Source of the DNA: Acanthochlamys bracteata
Taxonomy: Eukaryota > Streptophyta > Magnoliopsida > Pandanales > Velloziaceae
Direction of reading: 5' to 3'
Assembly: GCA_019914995.1 (NCBI GenBank)
Contig: CM034144.1
Span: 6,169,489 to 6,233,488 of the forward strand
Length of the DNA: 64,000 nucleotides
Within the stretch, counting starts at the first letter, position 1; each line of letters starts with the position of its first letter. Below are positions 1 through 10,731 of the stretch, piece after piece. The notes under the pieces were generated by a model. The model worked only from the letters and a program-made list of their open reading frames with translations, was not told the DNA's origin and ran no database searches. The translations under genes were made by a program, and so were the position numbers.

Positions 1-2134
1 TTTACAGATTTTAATATCGATTATTTTATATATTTCAATTATCATTCTAAAATTTACTACTACTTTTGTATCAAACTCAGTTTTCATCAAAATTTTATTT
101 TACATATTTTAATTATCACTCTTAACAACTTTTTATTATATATTTTATTTTTACCAAATTCATGCAATTAAAACATGTCTATAATATATATCCTACGATC
201 CATAAACAATCAACCAATAATTATGAATTCATTATTTTTTTTCAATTACTAATTAAGAAATCTTAAATGCAATAATGTTTTAGTCTAATTAAACCAATAA
301 TCTCATGGCATCATTGACTACAATTATTATTTTAAATAGTGGAGTTAGTAAACATTGTTGTTAAGCTGGTAGTTGTTGAGATCAATTATTATATGAACAT
401 TGTTATTACTAATTAATTAAATCAATTCAAAACTTTGCTTGTTTTAGAAGAAGAACAGGACACACCTATTCATATCCCTATGATTGAATTGCAAGAAAAT
501 TTTATTTTTTCTCTTCAAATTTGAAATTTCATTATTTTATATATTTTAATTTTTATTTAAATTTTATATTTAAACTAAAATTTATTTTTATTAAAGTTAA
601 AATTAAAATTTTATTTTACATATTTAATTACATAACCAAATTTTATATTAAAAGATAATAATAAATAGTAAAAATATTTAACTATATAAAATTATTTTAT
701 ATTTTTTAAAATTTTAAATAAATATTATAAATTATTATAAAAAGTTTATTTAAAATATAAAATAAAAAAAATTAATAAGTAATTTTTCTGTAATAAATCA
801 AAACAGTTACTGATTTAGTTCAAAATTTCGTAGATAAGCATTAATAAATTTTTAATTACTATCGTAAGAGTGGAAAAAAGAATTATTACATTCAAATCGT
901 GTAGACCATGACCAAAACTTGATTTAAAAAAAATCAAGTAATGATCTAATTTATCTTGAAAATTTTCATCACCTAAATGATATTTAATTAGTTTTAATCG
1001 TTTGATTTGTTATGTAAATAATGTACTACCAACTAACTTAAATTAATTTTTAATAATAATTAATTAACAAATAACACGACGTGAAAGTTGGTAGCTTAGC
1101 GTAACCATACGATTCATAAATTATATCTTTTGGGTTTTTCAAATTGAAATATAATTCATGTTCTTACATGATTACTTCATTCATTAATTAATTATCTTAT
1201 TTAACTACTACTCCTTAAAATAAGAAAGTTTTCTAGAGCGTATTTTAATTTAATAAAAAATTATCTTGTAAAATTCTGTAAAAAAGAAAGAAAATTTTGG
1301 TTTAATAAATTTAAAATTACTAAATATATGAATTTAAAATTTCAGTGAAAATATATAAGTTTTGTATAATTAATAAATCATTAACATTTGTATTTATTAA
1401 TCACAACGGTGAAACGGGAAACGTCTCTCCGGATTCCCGCGCCGTCTGATTCTTTCGTTTAATTTTTTTAAAAAAGAAGATGAAAATTGGAAAGAAGAAA
1501 TTTTTTCTGTCTGCAAGATTTCAGAACGCGTATGTTTCTGATGAAATAAATAAAAACTTTTTCAAATAATTTGAAGAAACAAAACTCAATTTTTAAAAAA
1601 AAGTAAAGTTTTAATAGAAATCAGTTCTTTGGATTCTCTCTGTTGTTCTTCTGCTTCAATTCTTCTCTTCTTGCTCTTCTTCTGCAATAAAACCTCTCTC
1701 TGATCAAACAAGAAACAGTAACATCATTCCAAAAAACAATTTCTTCAATTCCCATTACTTCTATCTCTGCTTGTTTTTGTTTCTTTTTGTAAAGATTCAA
1801 ATTTTTTACAAGATTTCAGAACAATTAGTTCTTAATCACTTGAACCCATTTGCTTTCTCTCTTAAAGATTCAATCATTTCCAACATTCATTCTCTCTCTC
1901 TCTCTGTTGTTGATGTTTTTGTTGTATAAAGATTCAATCTTTTTCTGAAGAATATCAAAAACAGCTCTGCATCAGTAGAACCCATTTGTTATATTCCATT
2001 CTTCGGTTTATTTCTCTCTTTAAGATTCAATCTTTATGTTGTTTCTGTTTTGAAGATGCATTCTTTTCCTTTGTTGTTTCATATCTCTGTTAAAATTTCA
2101 GTCTTTTTTTCAAATTCTTGAACTACAAACAACA
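1..2134. other. AT-rich intergenic region and 5' leader of the O-fucosyltransferase gene
   Basis: No coding sequence is recognised here. The first 1.4 kb is very AT-rich with many short direct repeats of A/T runs. From about 1620 to 2134 the composition changes to a pyrimidine-rich (CT/TTCTT) leader, typical of a plant promoter-proximal region and 5' UTR, directly before the ATG at 2135. Confidence 0.5.
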
Positions 2135-5100
2135 ATGGCAGCGAGGCTCCAGAAGTTTAAACAACAAAAACTACAAATGAGCTACATATCAGTTCCTTCT
2201 CAACTCCTTCACTCCCTCTCTTCATCCTCTCTTCAATCTCTTCTTCAATCTTCACAACCAAAGAAATCAAACTCTTCTTCTTCAAATTCAACTTCTTCGT
2301 TTTCGATTTCTCGTTATCTCAGAGACCCAAAATTCTTCTTTTTTCTGATATTTTTCTTCGCATTGTTGGGAACTCTTCAACTAGCATTAGACAGAGGCCC
2401 TTGTTTCCCAACAGCACTAGTCAATCGCCCGCAACTGTTCACTCCTTCTACAGCAATCGCTTCGAAAGCTTTAACGGCGAAGGCAGAATTGTTGCAGACT
2501 GAGTTCTGGAAACAACCTGATGGGCTTGGTTATAAACCTTGCATTGAGTTCAGTGATGAGTACAGATTACAGAGCGAGATCGTTGCCAAGGAGAAGAAGA
2601 AATTCTTGATTGTTGTTGTTTCTGGTGGGCTTAATCAACAGAGAAACCAGATTGTTGATGCTGTAGTTATCGCAAGAATTCTTGGTGCTGTTCTTGTTGT
2701 CCCTATTCTTCAAGTCAATGTTATCTGGGGCGATAACAGGTAACTAAAAATCTTCAAAATGTTCTGAAATTAGGCTTTGTTTTTTTTTCTTTTGGCATCA
2801 TGATCGTTGTTGAATGCTTGTCTATGTACAGGTGGTAATGAATCTTTTAGTCTAAAGAAGAAAAAGACTAGTAAAATTTTGGGAATTGGTTCTATGAACA
2901 TTGTGATTTTTGAAATTTGAATAAAAGCAAGAATTTATTGTGTCAGTTTATTACGGTCACCGAGGTCTAACTGGTGCCTTTAACTTTTGGTTCGTAGTTC
3001 AAATTCACCTAGACACTAATACCGTTCTTGTGTGAAAATTTCCATTCATATTGTTGATTGAAAATTTATCTGATATATTGCAGTGAATTTTCCGATATAT
3101 TCGACTTGAAACACTTCAAGAAGGTACTCTCCGATGATGTTCGCGTAGTTTCATCGCTGCCTTCGACGCACATAATGACAAGGCCGGTAGAAGAGAAGCG
3201 TACTCCTATGCATGTCTCGCCAAGATGGATTCGAGCACGGTACCTCAAAAGAGTAAGGATACATGTTTACTTCACCGTAAACTGACTTTTTCCGCCAAAA
3301 AGTCATGTTTGGTTATTTTCGCATGTTTACTTTCGCAAATTTACTTTTTAAGAAGTCACTTTTTAAAAAACTTATTTCCACGCAAGTAAACGTGTCCTAA
3401 GGCTCTCAAACACCTTCAAGATCCAATTTTTTTGCAGACCTACTATGGTATCACATCTTATACTTCATTGTTGCAAGATTTTGAGAAAAGATTTTAAGAT
3501 ATTATGCACTAGTGCCGACTTCTGCTTGATGTATCTTGAAGATGTGAACCACTACAGCTGGTGGTGCCATTTGTTTTATTCTTGTTTGGTATGCACGATT
3601 AGCTTTATAAACTGCTGGTAGGCAGAATGAAAAACTTGCGGGAGTTGGAGATTCGTAATTGACTGCACTTGTATTGTTAATGGTTTATATTATGAATTCC
3701 CCCAACTTCTCCGATTTGAGTTGGTTGAGAAGCTGCAAAGATGAAGTCAACTTAAAGTTAGCATGTAAATTTGTAATGCAAGTTTTAGAGTTTCGTGGAT
3801 CATAACCTTTCATTTGATCTGATTAAGCATTCCAGGAACATCTGCCTAATCTTTTTATATTCTAGACCAATTCAGAAGTAGTGAAAGTCATTCCATAGTT
3901 ATTATGTATGGTTTTTATCTTCTTCACATTTGTTTGATACCATGTTCTAATTGACCAGTTGAACAAAGAAGGTGTTCTGCTCTTAAGGGGATTGGATTCA
4001 AGACTGTCAAAGGATCTACCGCCTGATCTTCAAAAGCTCAGGTGCAAGGTAATTTTGATCCCCGCTTCATTAGGGCTTGTTTACTTAGTGCATATTTCAA
4101 ATGCCAGTAACTCCACTTTTTCTAGCTAGATTTTAATTCCCAACAGTTTATATGTTTCATCTATATAAGAAACTTAGAACTTTACTTTTATATGTGAAAC
4201 TTTAATTTTAATTTTTTTATTTACATACCTTTCAATACAATTCTATTTTTTAATTTTAAGGTCACTTTCAAAACTATTAAACACAAAAACTGAACTTCAC
4301 TTCCAACTCATTTTTTAAGATTTTTTATTTTTTATTTTTTACTTTTACAAAATTCAGGTACGAGCATGCCGTTATCCATAAGTGACCCAGAAGTTGAATT
4401 TCTTCCCTAAAAAATGCGATGTTTTAAGAACTCACTTTTCAGAAACTTACTTCAGAATTCTTTGGACAAGTAAAACACGCCCTTAATTCGCTTCTACTTA
4501 TGGATCGCTCTAGTCCACCAAATAGATTTTTTAAGTGCTCAATTGCTGAAAGTTTAGACGTTTATCAATTGATGCAGGTCGCATTTCATGCCTTAAAATT
4601 CGCTGCGCCTATTCAAGAACTTGGCGACAAATTGGCAATGAGAATGAGGAGCAAGGGCCCGTACCTTGCCCTACACCTTCGTTTGGAGAAGGACGTATGG
4701 GTTAGAACTGGTTGTCTACCAGGTTTGAGTTACGAGCACGACGAGGTCATCCATGAAGAAAGGAAATTTCGGCCAGAACTCCTCACAGGACGATCTAACA
4801 TGACTTATCATGAACGCAAGCTCGCTGGCCTTTGCCCTCTCAACGCCTTAGAAGTCACCAGGTTCAGTTTCTCAAACTCTGACATAGTAATCTTTCCAAT
4901 TCCAGGATAGCAGTTTCCTTACAACGGATGCCATTTACAGGTTACTTAAAGCGCTCGAAGCTCCAAGGGATGCAAGAATATACTGGGCTGGTGGAGAACC
5001 GTTCGGGGGAGAAGAAGCTTTGCTTCCACTGACTCGAGAATTTCCAAACCTGTACAACAAAGAGGACCTAGCGTTGCCTGGTGAATTAGAATCGTTCGCA

Positions 5101-5535
5101 AACAAATCTTCCATACTTGCTGCTGTAGATTACATCGTCTGTGTACAGAGTGATGTCTTCATGCCGTCCCACGGTGGAAACATGGGTCATGTCATTCAGG
5201 TACTACTAAGATTCTTTCAAAGTTGTTCTTTTGCTCAACAGTAGATTCTCTCGAGCACTCTGAAAACCATTTTTGTTTTTATGTTTCAGGGTCACAGAGC
5301 GTACGCAGGTCACAAGAAGTTTATAACCCCTAACAAGCGCCAAATGTTACCGTACTTTTTGAACAAATCTGATCTTCATGAATCTGACTTTAACAGGATT
5401 GTAAAGGAATTGCACGAGAACTCAATTGGCCGACCTGAGTTTCGCACAGATAAGGCCGGAAAGGATGTAACTGCCTATCCCGTTCCCGAGTGCATGTGCA
5501 ATGGAACCACTACGAAACCATCACTGATTTTTTGA
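2135..5535 (+). CDS. O-fucosyltransferase-family protein (plant GT106/PF10250 type), 6 exons
   Basis: Type II Golgi-type glycosyltransferase of the plant O-fucosyltransferase family. Exons read 2135-2739, 3084-3252, 3959-4048, 4578-4861, 4941-5199 and 5290-5535; all junctions are GT-AG and phases agree, giving 550 aa. The N-terminus is Ser-rich and followed by one hydrophobic anchor at about residues 67-87 (FFFFLIFFFALLGTLQLAL). The stem leads into the family hallmark GGLNQQRNQIVDAV, then IWGD(N)SEFSDIFD, the HLRLEKD motif (HxRxE type, proposed GDP-sugar site), the RIYWAGGEPFGG segment and the VDYIVCVQSDVFMPSHGGNMG block shared by this family. Donor sugar and acceptor cannot be read from sequence; members differ (cell-wall rhamnosyl- or fucosyltransferases, DELLA/SPY-like are distinct). 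Intron 3 carries a Tourist-like MITE. A further GT-rich donor-like site at 5573 suggests a 3' UTR intron. No lesions seen. Confidence 0.9.
4070..4485. mobile_element. Tourist-like (PIF/Harbinger-type) MITE in an intron
   Basis: A 410-bp element at 4073-4482 lies in intron 3 of the O-fucosyltransferase gene. Its ends are imperfect inverted repeats: GGGCTTGTTTACTT on the left and the complement of GGGCGTGTTTTACTT on the right. It is flanked by TTA at 4070-4072 and TTA at 4483-4485, the 3-bp TWA duplication typical of PIF/Harbinger MITEs. It has no coding capacity. Confidence 0.7.
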
Positions 5536-6337
5536 CAGAAAATGGTTCCAGCAACTCTGCTGTTGATCTTCAGGTAAGGGTGTGTATCAATTTGATCGGA
5601 ACTCACTTCTTTTCCGGCGTTTGAAGAAATTTTCTCAAGTGAAGCGTTCGAAGCTGAGCCAATGCAAATTCATACGCCCGTTGAGCACCAAACACAGTTC
5701 TACAGCGAATTGTGGACTCGTTCATTCTTCTTAGAAAATTTTCTTTTTTCTGTGTATTTATTTTGAGGAGTGCGTATGTATTCAAGTATTATTTATTCAT
5801 TTTTTATACTACATGTATTCAATCATAGTTTTCAACATGTATACAAATTTCACACTGAGATAATATACAGAGAAGCCTTGTACAGCTCTCAATATACTCA
5901 TAAATCTTTACCTGAACTTGAAGCAGCAAATCTCTTGACTTCCGTTTGGGAGTGTTTTTAGAAAGAAAAAAATTTTCAACGAAAAATACTTTTGTACTAA
6001 TTTAAAACTAAATTTTATTTTTTTTAATAAAATAAAATAAATAAAAATAAGATTTTATATTATAAAATTTTTATATATTTTAAAATTTTTAATAAATTTT
6101 ATAAAATATTATAAAATTTTATTAAAAAAATATGAAATAAAATAGAGAGGAAAAAAAAAAGCAATTGCTAAGCACTTCCAAACGATCCGAAAAGATTTGC
6201 AAGAATTTCTTGAACTGATTGAAAATTCATTTATTCATAAATTTTTCTGCAGCTATTCTTACATACTGCATTATTATTTTCAGAAGAACAGAAAAGAATT
6301 TTTTTTTAAAGCAGAAAGAAGAAGAAGAAGCAGAAAT
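5536..6337. other. Convergent intergenic region with an AT-rich repeat copy
   Basis: This is the 3' flank shared by the converging O-fucosyltransferase (+) and lipoxygenase (-) genes. Bases about 5945-6185 are a copy of the AT-rich GTTTGG-bounded repeat family (starts near CCGTTTGGGAGTG, ends near CACTTCCAAACGA). Nothing coding is seen. Confidence 0.6.
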
Positions 6338-9300
6338 CTAAATAGAGATGCTACTGGGAATCCCCATTCCAGTAACACCAGGTTCAGAATGTGGCTTCAA
6401 AAGTTCGTAAGGCACTATACCAGCACCCCACCTGTTCTTCAAGTTCATATCAGCATTCCTTCCATCAATGATCCCTTCAATTTGTTTCATCCTTCCACTA
6501 AATCTCTCATATGCCGCGGCGATCACTTGATCGTTCTTCCAGGGAACTTCCGGCTCTCCACCGATGTACTCTTCATCCGGCGAGTGGTTGGATAAAACGT
6601 CTAAAACTGCGATCACCTGTGTCGCTTGTGCTTGTGATGGGAAGCACTTCAGCATCTCTTCTTCGGGTTTTTTCACGAAGTTCATGAAGTTGTCTGATGT
6701 TGTTAAGTCTTCCACGGGCATGTTTGTTCTTGCTACCGTTGGTCTGTTCGGAAAGTACCCGCCGTAATGGTACTGCCCGAAGTTGACCGCTGCGTGGTGT
6801 CCCGATGCAACCCAGATCATCGTTGTGAGAATCTGCACCAAATCTTCCGGCGTTTCTAGTTTCGGCCACCAAGGTTCGTCCTTTTTATCCGCGTGCCCTT
6901 TCGTTCGGACTTCTGTCCAGAATGCTTGCAGTTCTTCGTCGTCCTTGATCTGGTCGGAACTTTTATAGTAGTGCGTGATGTAGTCCCTTACCCAGTCCTT
7001 GATCGCCGACCAGATCAAGAGCCCGTCTGCGGCATAAGGGTAGTCTTCTATAGTTAACTTCACGCCATGCTCTGAGTTCGGATCCTCTACTGCCATTCCC
7101 CTGTAATGCCATTGTATTTTGGTGAGAAATTTAAATTGATGAATTTAAACTATTGTACGACTGTAAACTGTTTGGTTACCTTCGTATAAGGTCGGCGGGA
7201 AGGGATTCCATGTCGAACCGCCACTGTTGCCCGTAGATGCCGGAGCTGATCTCGATGGAATACTTCTGCGGAGAGAAGGACGACTCAATGATGCCGCCGG
7301 CGTTGATCAAAGCCTCTCTCGCCAATGCGTTGATCTCCATTGTGTACCGGAAGTGCGGGTGCATAAGTCGGTAGACAGGGTGCAAAATGCTCAGCTGCCT
7401 ATTCGCGGCGATGATGTATGGCTCTACGCAACAATGTGTCCTTAACCTGCATATCCAAATCCGGTCAACTTTTTGCAATCATCATAAAGTGCAATGTTTT
7501 CTGAAAATAAATTTCGGAAATTTGTACCAGTGACTTATTAGCTGATGAATGCCAGCATCGTGAGCACAAGCATGCACTTTGGCGAGCCTCCATAACCAAT
7601 CGCCAGTTGCATCCCAGGAAGGCATGAAAACTTGTTTCCATTGAGGCAATGTCGGCGACTCCGGCCGGGTGAGTTCAATGGCGATCGGCCGGAGTGTTTC
7701 GCCTGGCATCAAGAAGAATAATGTCCTCGATCCATATAGCGTAGTTCCTTCTAGTTCTCTCACCTTGAGTACGTACGGTAGTAAAGCATCATGGTAGTCC
7801 AATATGAATAACCTCTTCTGTTCAATTGCCTGGAAAAGTAAAAGTTTTTTACCTTCATTGGTAAGTGATTCAAAAAGATAAACTATTTTTTGCCAAAAAT
7901 CACTTCTCAAATACTTGTTATGAAATTAAGTGTATCTTGATTACCTCTCCGGCCGTCATAATTCCCAGGATTACTTTGTTGATGAGTTCTTCAGTGAGCA
8001 GAGACTCTGTTGGGCCATAGATTTTAGGATCCAAATTGCTCTTAAACGGAAACTCCTAAAAATTCATAGGGTTATTGAAGAAATATTAGTCCGTGAAAAA
8101 AAAAAATTTTGCAAAAGTTGAATTAATTGAAAAAATTGACAAACAAAAATTAACCTCAGGGGTGACTAGTCGAATCGTGCAGGGATTAACTCCGGCCAAC
8201 GTTTGCCGGCCAAATTCTTCATCCCTAAACCATGCAAATTTATCTCCTGCAATGAATGAGCACGAAAAATATGTAAGAATTTTGTCAAAAAAAAAGAAAA
8301 CTTTCGAGGATAAAATAAATATAGACTCACTCTCGACAACAGCAGGTTCCTCGAACTTGATCAAACCCTTAGCTTTGTCATCGACGGTCTTGATGATCCG
8401 AGGGATCACCGTTCTGAGTGTATCACTGACGGAATTCCCACTGGGTATCTCGAACCCTTCCTTGTACAACTGGTCGATGGCTGCGAAGAACGGGAAGCCG
8501 AGATCCTTGTCGATTGCCATCGCGTTGATCGCCGGTATAACTGATTTCAACACTGATCTGACCGTCTTTGCTTGGAACGTCAGTGACTTCACCTCTGAGA
8601 ATGCTTCGTCTCTTGGCACGTACCATGTCTTGCTTGTCCTTGTCTCCGTCTTCGGATCTACACATATGAATTATTACATAAATCATATATCTAATGTATC
8701 ATATATGAGAAGAGGGATAAAGACACTCGCTCATTAAAGCCACTCTAGAGTACTGTCTCTCAAGTTTTTGAACCGTGAGATCTCAAATTTTAATCTCTTT
8801 CATTACATACGAAAAACTATGAATTAAATATACAAATAAATTTTCAATTCAATCATACCACAAATTAATATTTATTTGATTATTTGATCAAAATGACGAA
8901 AAAAAATATATATATATATATTTTTAAAGTTTTTTTTTCATTTTTAATCAATTAACCAAATAGAGATTAGTGGTCCAATTCAATTAAAATTTTATATTCA
9001 ATGGAGACCACTGAATTTAAATTGATAGAAGTTCGATATATTACCTTTGTTTGTTTTAGGGCGACCAGTCCTGCAACGACGAGGGTAAGGGTACTCTTTA
9101 CTACCGCCGAGGACCGGCCTAACAAGATCCTCATCGTCGGGCGTGCCGAGATCGTTGTACACGTCGTAGTCGTAGATTCTTTCGAAGAGTTTCCGTTCTC
9201 CCCGGCCGTCACCTCTCTTAATTTCCAGTTCCTTCTTCCTCCACCTCTCCAGACCCTTCGGTGTCTCCTCCGGCAAAAACGTCTGTACATTATAACAAAA

Positions 9301-10201
9301 AAAATAAAAAGTTAGAGATAACTGAATTTGGCAATTCTTCATTATTGCCAAATTTCATGCTTGATATTTTCTTTTGGAAAGATATTAAAAAAAAAAGATT
9401 TGGGTTAATTTGTACGTAGTTATGTCTGTATATATACCTTGTTAACAAAGAAGACCCTCTTCTCTGTACTATCTGTCTTGGCATGAACAAAAGAGTTGCA
9501 CACAATGGTGACCGGATTTTCGCCGGCGGTCTCAAGGACGATGTCTTTGAAGTACATCTCTTTGTCATGCTCGTTAACGGCAAGGACGGCTCCGATGACA
9601 CCGAAATCTTTCGGCACCTTAAAATGTGCCTCATACTTTATGTCATCCAGGTCTTCTCTGATTTTTTGCGCGAAAGCTTGTGACGTCTTCTTCTCTTCTC
9701 CAGTTTCTGTAAATAACATTACAGAGAATCACACATCCGAAGAATAATATAATTAACAAAAAAAAAAAACTTCAGCTGATGAAAAAAAGTTTCCAAAAAG
9801 TTTCGACTTTAATTACTTGGGTCAAGCTCTGAGCTGACGAGCTCAAGAGACAGTGTCCTACCAAATAAATCCTTGATATCATTCATGTCGATTCCTATAT
9901 CATCCAAAAAACCTTTGATCGTTCGTTCAACGGTGACAGTCACATCGACGGCAACAAACGGTTCCTTACTAGTAGTAGTAGTAGTTTGAACTCCGGAAGA
10001 CCGTCTGGATTTTGCGGCGTCGCAACGAATCTGCAGAATCCCTGATGATGATGATGATGGTCTTTCCGGCGAACCGTGATTTTTTCTTCTCGTGTATAAT
10101 AACATTCGAGACGAGTTCTCTCGCCGTGATCTGGTACTAGCGAGAGAACTCGGTAACAAACAGGGCGTTTGCCCTCTGGTGAGGAGATCTATGTTCATCA
10201 T
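6338..10201 (-). CDS. LOX2: Plastid 13-lipoxygenase, LOX2 type, 9 exons
   Basis: Linoleate/linolenate 13S-lipoxygenase that dioxygenates C18 fatty acids at the head of jasmonate and green-leaf-volatile synthesis in the chloroplast. Exons (minus order) are 10201-9817, 9706-9438, 9282-9045, 8657-8331, 8246-8155, 8055-7945, 7829-7528, 7446-7180 and 7100-6338; phases agree and give 917 aa. Residues 1 to about 65 are Ser/Arg-rich and lack acidic clusters, as expected of a plastid transit peptide. A PLAT/LH2-type N-terminal domain is followed by the catalytic domain. Iron ligands are all visible: H569 and H574 (in GIHQLISHW), H766 and N770 (in [10 protein letters not shown]) and the C-terminal I917 (GIPSSISI). 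The LNAGG-equivalent segment ALINAGG keeps the Ala typical of S-specific plant enzymes. A close relative of LOX2 rather than LOX3/4 by its [11 protein letters not shown] and YELLKP segments; the exact paralogue is inferred. The gene looks intact. Confidence 0.93.
8710..9015. mobile_element. Foldback MITE, right arm incomplete, in lipoxygenase intron 3
   Basis: This copy belongs to the long-inverted-repeat family also seen at 10371, 17264, 17690, 17899 and 60502. It begins AGAGGGATAAAGACACTC and contains the family landmarks TTGATCAAAATGAC in the middle and CCAATTCAATTAAAATTTTATA in the second arm. The outer part of the right arm is missing, and the element stops about 30 bases short of the exon at 9045. 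Confidence 0.6.
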
Positions 10202-10279
10202 CTCGGATTGATGATTAAGGTTTTTAAGTTTCAGAAAAAGGAGTGAAGCGTGTTTCAGAGCTGAAGGAAAACATTCAAG

Positions 10280-10291
10280 TGTTTATATAGA
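10280..10291 (-). promoter_or_regulatory. Probable TATA box of the lipoxygenase gene
   Basis: On the minus strand the sequence reads CTATATAAAC, about 85 bases upstream of the ATG at 10201. This is a reasonable distance for a plant TATA box with a short leader. Position and sequence are seen; function is inferred. Confidence 0.55.
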
Positions 10292-10370
10292 GAAATTATT
10301 ACTACTATAACTATCGAGACGTTGTTATGTAGTACAGTTGCATGCTAAACGTGATAGTAACTAACAGTTC

Positions 10371-10731
10371 GGACACTTCATCTCAAATTTATAATCGGAG
10401 TAATCTCTAAATTCAATCTCTACCATCAGATATAAAAAATTATAAAAAAATATATTCATAAAATTTCAGCTCAAATTTAACTACGAATTTATCTATCCGG
10501 TCACTTGATCAAAATAACAGAAATAATAAAATATATATTTTTTAAAGTTTTTTTTCTGTTATCTTGAACAAATAATCGGATATAGATAAATTCGTAGTCC
10601 AATTGAATTAAAAATTTATGAATATATATATATATTTTATAGTTCTTCAAAGTGAAAATTAGATTTGAAAATCACACCGATCATAAATCGAAAAGGGAGT
10701 ACCCTAAAAAAAAAGTGCACATATCCCTCCC
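10371..10731. mobile_element. Foldback MITE in the lipoxygenase promoter region
   Basis: It starts GGACACTTCATCTC and ends GTGCACATATCCCTCC. The two arms are inverted copies: GGTCACTTGATCAAAATAAC in the left arm and the opposite-sense equivalent after the TTTAAAG centre. It lies about 80 bases beyond the probable TATA box of the lipoxygenase gene, so it sits within the promoter. There is no coding capacity. Confidence 0.65.

Noticed and set aside
2953-3020. tRNA-like or SINE-like segment with CTAACTGGTGCC and GGTTCGTAGTTCAAATTC
   Set aside because: It resembles A and B boxes, but no cloverleaf stems, poly-A tail or target duplication could be matched.
6197-9747. Plus-strand open frames across the lipoxygenase exons
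   Set aside because: They are antisense shadows of the well-supported minus-strand exons.
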